From NCBI GenBank assembly GCA_030760725.1, contig JASWHV010000001.1:73615683-73679682 (forward strand): 64,000 nt of DNA, in the 5' to 3' direction. Below the pieces are notes generated by a model. It was not told where the DNA came from, did not search any database, and was given only the letters and a program-made list of their open reading frames with translations. This document shows, in pieces, positions 57,724-64,000 of the stretch (position 1 is its first letter; each line of letters starts with the position of its first letter). Both the position numbers and the translations under genes were made by a program. The stretch is from Neostapfia colusana (Eukaryota > Streptophyta > Magnoliopsida > Poales > Poaceae).

Positions 57724-57920
57724 ACTTATGAAGGCCGCCTTACTTACGACGGCCCATGTGCCTGGTCGTCGTAAGATACGCCTTAATTATGACAAGCATT
57801 TAACTTACGACGGCTTAGGGTTCTGGCTGTCGTAAGTTAATTGTAATTTACGATGGGCTGCTAACTTACGATGGCACATTGCCCTTGGCCGTCGTAAGTA
57901 ACGTGGCCATCGTAAGGTTA
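57724..57920. repeat. Right subterminal repeats of the CACTA element
   Basis: Copies of cttacgacggc and gtcgtaag in both orientations (for example near 57747, 57768, 57806, 57864 and 57890), mirroring the left end. Confidence 0.85.
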
Positions 57921-57935
57921 CATTTTCCTGTAGTG

Positions 57936-58930
57936 GAGTACCACGGCAGCGAGCTCTAAGTCATGAGTTGGATAATTTTGTTCATGATTCCAGAGCTGCC
58001 GTGATCCATACGCGACCACCCTTTGGTCTTGCATCAGCACACATATAAGCCCAATGCCGGATGCATCGCAGTACACATCAAACGGTTTTGTTGTGTCTGG
58101 CTGCGCCAAAACCGGTGCTGATGTTAGGTGCTTCGCTAAAGCTTTGAAAGCTGTTTCACATGCCAGACTCTAAACATATTTGGTAGCCTTCTTCAGCAGC
58201 TCTGTCATAGGCTTGGCAATCTTCGAGAAGATTGGAATGAACCTCCAATATTATCCCGCGAGTCCGAGGAAACTCTGTACCTCGTGGACTTCCAATTCAG
58301 CACTTGTGTGATCTTGCTTGGGTCTACAGCAATGCCCTCCGCTGAGATAATATGCCCAAGAAAAGGTACTTGCCATATCCAGAATTCACATTTGCTGAAT
58401 TTCGCGTATAGCTTGTGATCCCGCAGCCGTTGCAAGACTATATGCAGGTGTTTCGCGTGTTCTTCCTCCAACTTGGAATATACAAGGATGTCGTCGATGA
58501 AGACCACGACAAACTTCTCCAGCTCCGGCATGAATACCGAGTTCATCAAGTACATGAAATGAGCTGGAGCGCTGATGAGGCCGAAGGACATGACCAGGTA
58601 CTTATAAAGCCCGTACCTCGTCGAGAAAGCCGTCTTCGGAATGTCCTCAGCCCGTATCTTAATCTGATGGTACCCTGATCTTAAGTCCATCTTGGAAAAG
58701 ATCTTTGCTTCGACCAACTGATCAAACAACATGTCGATCCATGGCAACGGGTACTTGTTCTTGATAGTCACGGCATTTAGTGGACGATAGTTCACGCAAA
58801 TCCGCAAGGTCTCATCTTTCTTGTTCACAAATAATGCCGAATAGCCCCATGGCGAGGAGCTCGGCCTAATAAAACCTGTTTCCAGCAGGTCCGTCAACTG
58901 TATTTTCAATTACGCCAACTCCTTTGGTGC
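57936..58930 (-). pseudogene. RT and start of RNase H of gypsy X2
   Basis: Minus strand: RT 58909-58205 open, with FIRPSSSPWGYSALFV, NAVTIKNKYPLPWIDMLFDQ, the catalytic VFIDDILVYSK, and FLGHIISAEGIAVDP. A frameshift near 58280 and others follow to the RNase H start (58109-57936: PFDVYCDASGIGLICVLMQD), which ends at codon LELAAVVL where the CACTA element begins. The RNase H continues at 39458. Confidence 0.88.
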
Positions 58931-60729
58931 CATCTTGTACGGCCTTCAGGATATTGGCATAGTTCCCGGTGCAAGTTCAATCTTGAACTCCACCTCTCGT
59001 CGGGCTGCATCCCCGGTAAATCATCCGGGAACACGTCAGGGAACTCACGGACTACTGGAATATTTTCCAATCTGATGGTGGTGGATTGGTATACGGTTGA
59101 AAGTTTTATTTCTGGCCTGTCCAGAAATAATGAATGTGACTCGTGCATTCTGGGTGCAAATGCACGACTTGTAGGATGGTGTCTAAAACAGTGTCGTGGC
59201 GAGTTAACCAGGACATTCCTAAGATGATATCGACCTTTTGTCATTCTAAAGCTATGAGAGACGTAGGGTATACTCTACCCCCTAAGCATAATGGCGCTTT
59301 TGGAACTATCATGCTTGCTGAAATTTTCCCACCCGGTGAACAAATCAAATAAAGACTTTTGGTGGGTAGTATTTACAATCTGTGCTCAGCAATATAAGCT
59401 TGGCTAATAAAATTATGCGTGGCGCCTGAATCAAATAAAACTATGGCAGGATGCTTGTGGACATGGAGCATAGCTGCAAGGATGGGTTCTCCCTCCGGCA
59501 CGTCCTTTATGGCGAGTTGGTCGACGGTGCTGGGCTTAGGGTTTGCCCGCCGCACATTAATGGGATTCTGGAGCTTATTCCTCCCCGAAAACTGTGGCGC
59601 CACTCCGCCGCATTGCCTCTCGGGGCAGTTCTTGGCGAAATGTCCTTGACGACCACATTTGAAGCATGTGGTCGATGGCTGGCCCATGCTTGGAGTACGA
59701 AAGCCCGTCATGTGCTGCTGAAGTGCAAACGCACGAGGCATCACCCGCTGCTGCTGTTGTTGCTGCAGAGGTGCTGGTAAAGCCGGTCGGGACGCCGGTG
59801 GTGCATACGGCCGATTGCGAAATTGCATCGGTCTCTGCGGCGGTTGCCAGCATTGACCCGATGGTGAGCGATACACCATCCGATTTTTCTGGGGAGGACC
59901 ACCTCCCTCTCCGCTGCTTTGCAGCGCGCTTCGCTTCTTCTCCGCTGCCGCTAACTCCTTGCCGGAGTCCTCTTGTACAATCGCAGCATCAATTATGTCA
60001 TTGAGGCTGCCGTGATTGAACATTGCAAGCTTGTCCTTCAGGAGCGGATTTAGCCCCTGGTAAAAGTGGTCCCACCGCTTCTCGTCAGTATCCACATGAT
60101 ATGACGCATAGAGTGCAAGATCATTGAATGCCCTGGCATAGTCCAGTGCGTTCCGGTTGCCTTGTTGCAAATGGAGGAATTCTTGCGTCTTCCTCTTCAT
60201 CAGACCCGGTGGTATATGATAGGCCCTGAAGGCCGTCCGTAACTCCGCCCAGGTCAGCACTCGCTCGGTGAATTCCGAGGCAAAGAAGTTCGCCCACCAA
60301 GTGCTCGTGGGCCCCTGAAGCTGATGGGCCGCGAACTGAGTCTTCTGCTGCTCACTAACTTGGAGCAGCCCGAATTTCATCTCCATCGTGCTGACCAGTT
60401 GTCCGCATCGAGTGGCTCATCCGCACTTGAGAATACCGGGTGATGGGTAGCAAGAAAATCTGAGTAGAAAATTTGTTGGCGTTCCTCTAGGTCTTGACGC
60501 CTCTCTGATCGAGACGTATAAGCAATCAGCGTCTGCAACAATTTGATGTGCTGCTGGTGCAAGCCTGCCATGGCGCAACAATATCAGCCAACGTGACCAT
60601 TGGCGGTTGCGGTGGTTGAGGTTGCTGTTGCTGCTGCTGCTGTCCCGAGGAAGTCTCGGAAGGCTGTTGGGAGGCCTCTCCCCCCTCACTGGAACTACCA
60701 ACCTCAGGGTTGGCACTTGTACGAGTCAT
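58931..60729 (-). pseudogene. gag and protease of gypsy X2
   Basis: ATG at 60729-60727 (MTRTSANPEVGSSSEGGEA). A Gln/Pro run follows, then frameshifts near 60580 and 60400. The gag core (60386-59373) is open and shows STWWANFFASEFTERVLTW, RAYHIPPGLMKRKTQEFLH and the zinc knuckle CFKCGRQGHFAKNC (near 59660-59620). Protease motif LFDSGATHNFIS is near 59420. A TGA at about 59373-59375 interrupts the protease; its continuation (DIILGMSWLTRHD) is visible to about 59200, and FPDVFPDDLPGMQP near 59010 leads into RT. It is the longest gag of family X in the window. Confidence 0.88.
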
Positions 60730-61002
60730 CCTGAAATTCAAAACAGCAGCGATCAGCACATGTCATACTTAAAATTCCATGGAAAACAGTAGGTATCGTA
60801 GTGACACATGAATAATGTCACACTACATTCACATATATTGATAAAGTAAAAACTTTATACAAGATACATTATTCTCGGACCTCCGAGAAGTCGTGCTCAT
60901 GATGTCACTACATATACACACGCTACTTTCTACACGAAATGTCACTGTCACAAAAGTTGTTACCCACCACCCACGCTGCCCTACTTGGCAGCGGCAAACT
61001 CA

Positions 61003-61957
61003 CTACCCGGAGTAGAACTCAACCTCCTGCGGGTCATCCTCCTCCGCTATTTCTGATGGTGGCTCAGGGTTCATGACCTCCTCTTTGGGTTAAGGTTCTG
61101 GCATCGGCGGGATACCTAAAACCACAGGTACTGCACCTACCATCGTTAGGCCCACTACCGGAGGCACGAGGTCTTGAAAGGCATGTACCTCGTCCATGGC
61201 CTGATTGTAATCTTCTTCCCAATTCTGCCCCTCCTCAGTAGCATCATCACGCTCTTGAGTAAGGACCTCATTCTGCAGGGTCAGAGCCTGTACTTTCTGC
61301 TGCGAAGCCGTGATGTCGACACGGCTTTTCTTCTTCGTCTTCTTCAGACGACACAACTGATTGTGTTGTTCATTCAGTCGCTTAATCGTCGGAAGGAGTA
61401 CATTATGTGTATGCACTCGCGAAATGTTCTCCACGGCTGGTGCCCTCCTTGAGCTCCACGGCAAGTTGAGCCGTATGGACAGCTTGGCTGTCCATTACGT
61501 TCTTCCCTGCCATCAAATGGAGGCTGAGGTTCGCCTCCGCTGGATTGTACCTTGGGCAACTCGGATCAGTTTCCGCAACGTACCTCTCCCGCCACACGTG
61601 ATTAGCTCATCCCTCCACTTGGACAAGCGCCTATGGAGCGCCCTCCATCGCTCCCACGTGTAGCTGGCAGAAACGCGACGTGGTGTCGCGGGCTGCCACT
61701 TGCCACATCTCTTCCGGTTGTCTACCTTTCAGCCTGATGGTGAACGGTGCCCAACCTGGTGGCATCAGTCCTGTTGGAACATCGACATGGACAGTCCATG
61801 CCTTGTTCCCTTCCTCGCCTTCTTCTTTGGCGAGGTAACGCAGCGTCTTCACGTACTCAAAATATTGAAGCATCAGCTTCAAAAATTCCGGATATCCGAT
61901 GCGTTGAGAACAGTGGGACAGCACCCATCCGTTGTCCAGTTGTTTATCCTCTTCCAT
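61003..61957 (-). pseudogene. Extra ORF upstream of gag in gypsy X2, ~318 codons
   Basis: ATG at 61957-61955 directly follows TTTCTACAG; TAG is at 61005-61003. The first part (61957-61631) is open: helix-like YPEFLKLMLQYFEYVKTLRY, strand-like AWTVHVDVP and FTIRLKGRQ, and helix-like EEMWQVAARDTTSRFCQLHV. Two nonsense codons (61631-61633 and near 61608) and one frameshift (near 61450) follow. Then comes a coiled coil with heptads (VDITASQQKVQALTLQNEVL), a hydrophobic stretch (PPVVGLTMVGAVPVVLG), and an acidic tail (EPPSEIAEEDDPQEVEFYSG). It is homologous to 8343-7752 of X1, which lacks the coiled coil. It is comparable in size, place and layout to 29728-30705 of Y1. No known family recognised. 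Confidence 0.65.
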
Positions 61958-63149
61958 CTGTAGAAACATATTTGAAAAAGGTCAAATATTCATTTCAAAA
62001 GTAAATCATTGAGTTATAACATAAAACATGTCATTGAACTCATAAAACCTGGAAACAAAAATCAAACTTAGAACAAATTTGATTGCTCGTCTGCTGCCCA
62101 AACTGACAGCCCTGACAAGTTTCCCTTTTAACCTGATTTAGACCATGCTAAAGGCAAAACCAGTTCTGGAGCTCAACATAAAAGATAAATATAACTTCAA
62201 TAGATTTCCAGAATGTATTTGTTTGCCCTCAGATTTATCCTCGTTCAAAATTTACCAGATGTCAAAATTGACAGAATTTCTGGAGAAAAATTGGACAGCA
62301 CCTCCCTGCTTGAGGTACTGATTTGATCCAAGAATTCCAGTTAACTATACCTCTAATTTGATAAAACTTTCTGTTACTAAGTTGTAACCTATCTCATGAA
62401 ATTTTCATAACTACCTCATTTTCTATTTTTAGATTTTTATGCAGGAAGTTATGCTTAATTTACAGAGAGTATTTGCTCTGCCCTGTTTTCTGGATAGTTT
62501 CAACTCTACTGCATTTTTCGACTAGTTAAGGAACGAAACACCTCTGGACATCAATAGAAAAGTTGTAAAGCTCTTCTAAAGATTTCCAGAAATGTATCAT
62601 ACGACCCCAATATCGAAAGAACTCGAACTCAAACCTCTGTATAACTTCAGCATTATTTCAGCTGAAAACAGAGGACTCTGTTCATAATATCCTATAAGTT
62701 GAAAACTTGCTTACTTTGAAAATCCTTATTAATGGAAGGAGTTAAATCACAATTTTAGTGCTCTGGATCAAAAATTTCATGTTTTACAATGATGTTGATC
62801 ATTTAGTGGAGTGTGACGTTGAAGCGTCACCCTGTTCATGCCGGTGCTACGTTCTTCACAAAGAAAACATATACCGGACTTAGCCGGCTTCGTAAGTTCA
62901 GTGGCACTAAACATCTCTCGCAACATATACTACTCATCTACCGATTCGTGGTTAGACTACCTGCAATTGAACCACACAATCACCAGGTTTGTCTGCACAC
63001 CGAACCCGGTCCCAATACAGTTCCATACAACCGTCCGTCATGACCCGCACGGTTATTCTCAATCCAAACGCGCCTTGAGCTACGTCTTCACGTTCCTAAA
63101 CACATGACGGGGTCTCCCATACTTGCCTGTAGAATGCTAGGAAAGGGCG
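61958..63149 (-). other. Leader of gypsy X2
   Basis: No ORF of note. It aligns with 8344-9520 of X1 with scattered changes. It ends at 63149 where an LTR start of another element (TGTAACACCCTC at 63150) interrupts it; X1 continues here with ttgctcgaatatcc. Confidence 0.6.
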
Positions 63150-63640
63150 TGTAACACCCTCAATTTCATATTCATGCATTGCATATAGAAAAACATTATA
63201 AAAGAAATAGAAATGGGAAAGAATCATAAAAATGAGAGAAAGATAGCTGAAAAGAGGCAGTTCCAATTCGCCGAGGAGCGCTGTCGACACTTCCCGCGGC
63301 CCGCTGGACACGTGGCGTCTTCGGAGCTCAGCCCTGCGGAGGGGGTGAGGTCCGGCACTGCTGGCCACGTGGCAGGCTCGGAGCTTGCCTCTGAGGAAGG
63401 GGCAAGGTCCGGCCCCGCTAGACACTTGTCGCCTTCGGAGCTAGTCTCTGCGGAGAAGCGAGGCTCAGCCCCACGGGGCACGTGTTGCCTTCGGAGCTAG
63501 TCTCTGCGGAGAAGCGAGGCCCAGCCCGTGAGACACGTGGCGCTTTCGGAGCTCATCCCTGCGGAAGGGATGAGGTCCGGTCCCGCCAGACACGTGTCGA
63601 CTTCGGAACTCACCCCTGCGGAAGGGACGAGGACCGCTGT
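63150..63640 (+). mobile_element. Start of a Y-like LTR with a minisatellite
   Basis: TGTAACACCCTCAATTTC followed by atgcattgcatat matches the first bases of the Y LTRs (26648, 34746). It is inserted in the X2 leader after GGGCG (63145-63149). After an A-rich stretch it consists of six tandem units. Near 63640 it gives way to minus-strand LTR sequence, so only part of the LTR remains or a further insertion follows. Confidence 0.6.
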
Positions 63641-63650
63641 GGCGGACCTA
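63300..63650 (+). repeat. Tandem repeat, six units of 55-57 bp, with G-box/ABRE motifs
   Basis: The anchor tcggagct (tcggaact in the last) occurs at 63321, 63378, 63435, 63491, 63546 and 63603, spacing 55-57 bp. Five units carry CACGTG about a dozen bases before it. Two of these are ACACGTGGC (63308-63316, 63533-63541), one CCACGTGGC (63365-63373), one ACACGTGTC (63590-63598) and one GCACGTGTT (63478-63486). Confidence 0.9.
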
Positions 63651-64000
63651 GAAAACGCTCATCCAGGATCGCAGAGGGTGGTGACGCACGATGCGACACC
63701 TGACAGCACACATCATAAGGGTACGTTGTATTACATGGAAAACAAACTGAAACTGTACAAAGTAGTACACTGTTCAGTTACAAACTAAGGTATACATTAC
63801 ACAGCGGAAGTTTTTATTTGTACAACTCACGCCCGCCTATCTAGCAAAAGTCGGTTGCCCAGCCCTAGGGCAACCCACACTAGCTGCACTCCTCAGCTCA
63901 GCGCGGCATGTACGGCTCCCACTCAGCCGTGGTCCCCGACGCAGGGTAACCCTCGCCGGTGGACTCGTAACCCGAGTCCGTGGGTGGCTCCTCACCTGAA
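63641..64000 (-). mobile_element. 3' part of a minus-strand gypsy LTR, cut by window edge
   Basis: Distantly similar to the 3' end of the X1 LTR (about 9828-10145): a shared atccagga-type end, a gcggaagttttta-like stretch and the last exon. The right part continues outside the window. Family not assigned. Confidence 0.5.
63898..63995 (-). CDS. Last exon of the spliced LTR gene in a fourth LTR
   Basis: On the minus strand the acceptor TTCAG is followed by an exon of 98 bp that ends in TGA (63900-63898). It begins with two bases of a split codon, the same phase as in the three other LTRs. The codons read EEPPTDSGYESTGEGYPASG and end AEWEPYMPR; the X1 exon ends VEWESCTPLC. Exon A would lie beyond the window. 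Confidence 0.45.

Larger units (their letters stand above)
39459..57935. mobile_element. CACTA (En/Spm) DNA transposon, 18.5 kb including nested copia
   Basis: The ends are CACTACAAC at 39459 and, inverted, CCTGTAGTG at 57927-57935. Flanking trinucleotides AAG (39456-39458) and GAG (57936-57938) are a 3-bp target duplication with one difference. Subterminal repeats with the core ACTTACGACGGC lie in both orientations within about 400 bp of each end. It carries two genes on the minus strand: tnp2-type transposase (56099-42972) and a Transposase_24-type gene (42750-40005). Without the nested copia element (43639-53434) and its duplicated target it is about 8.7 kb. It sits in the RNase H of gypsy X2, whose coding sequence is continuous on either side. 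Both genes carry stops or frameshifts, so the copy is not autonomous now. Confidence 0.93.
38758..63149 (-). mobile_element. Ty3/gypsy copy X2 (partial), minus strand, split by CACTA
   Basis: On the minus strand: leader (63149-61958), upstream ORF (61957-61003), gag (60729-59373), protease, RT (about 58930-58140), RNase H (58139-57936, then 39458 on), and integrase to 38758. The CACTA element at 39459-57935 lies between two codons of RNase H. The 5' end is cut at 63149/63150 by another LTR, and the 3' end is fused to an LTR fragment at 38757. Neither of its own LTRs is complete here. It shares family with X1. Confidence 0.85.

Overview
The window looks like intergenic, repeat-dense DNA of a flowering plant, most likely a grass. 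The evidence is the company of elements: Sirevirus-type Ty1/copia elements, several long-LTR Ty3/gypsy families, and a CACTA (En/Spm) transposon with Tnp2 and Transposase_24-type genes. I could not fix the species. I found no host gene, rRNA, tRNA or CRISPR array; nearly every base can be assigned to a mobile element or its remains.

Layout, left to right. 1-5749 is a minus-strand LTR of gypsy family X, split by a 3.5-kb solo LTR (1286-4791, 5-bp duplication ACCGG). 5750-23489 is gypsy copy X1 on the minus strand: broken RT start, protease, gag, an extra ORF upstream of gag, a long leader, and a 3.9-kb LTR that was itself hit by an almost complete copia element (12210-21951, duplication CTTCT). 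23490-26647 is a minus-strand gypsy pol and gag of family Z, in whose integrase X1 sits. 26648-34745 is plus-strand gypsy Y1 (LTR, primer site, extra ORF, gag, pol), cut in the integrase by a second Y LTR (34746-36545). That LTR is in turn cut by X-family LTR pieces lying head to head (36546-38757). 38758-63149 is gypsy copy X2 on the minus strand. Its RNase H is split by an 18.5-kb CACTA element (39459-57935), and that element's tnp2 gene is split by a second, decayed copia copy (43639-53434, duplication TTACA). 63150-64000 holds another LTR start with a G-box-bearing minisatellite, and the 3' part of a further minus-strand LTR.

How the parts work together. Each retroelement carries gag (particle), protease, reverse transcriptase, RNase H and integrase, with the LTRs supplying promoter and poly(A) signals. 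The CACTA element carries a transposase gene and a DNA-binding companion gene on the same strand. All copies are disabled by stops, frameshifts or nested insertions.

Two features stand out. First, the gypsy LTRs of three divergent families (X1, Y1 and the solo LTR) carry the same spliced small gene: a phase 1-1 exon, an AG|GCAAG donor, a ~1.1-kb GC-AG intron, and a short acidic last exon that stops about 230-270 bp before the LTR end. A fourth LTR at the right edge shows a matching last exon. Second, families X and Y carry an extra ORF of ~320 codons between primer site and gag. Its predicted shape is a domain resembling a double-stranded-RNA-binding fold followed by a coiled coil. I know no named function for either.
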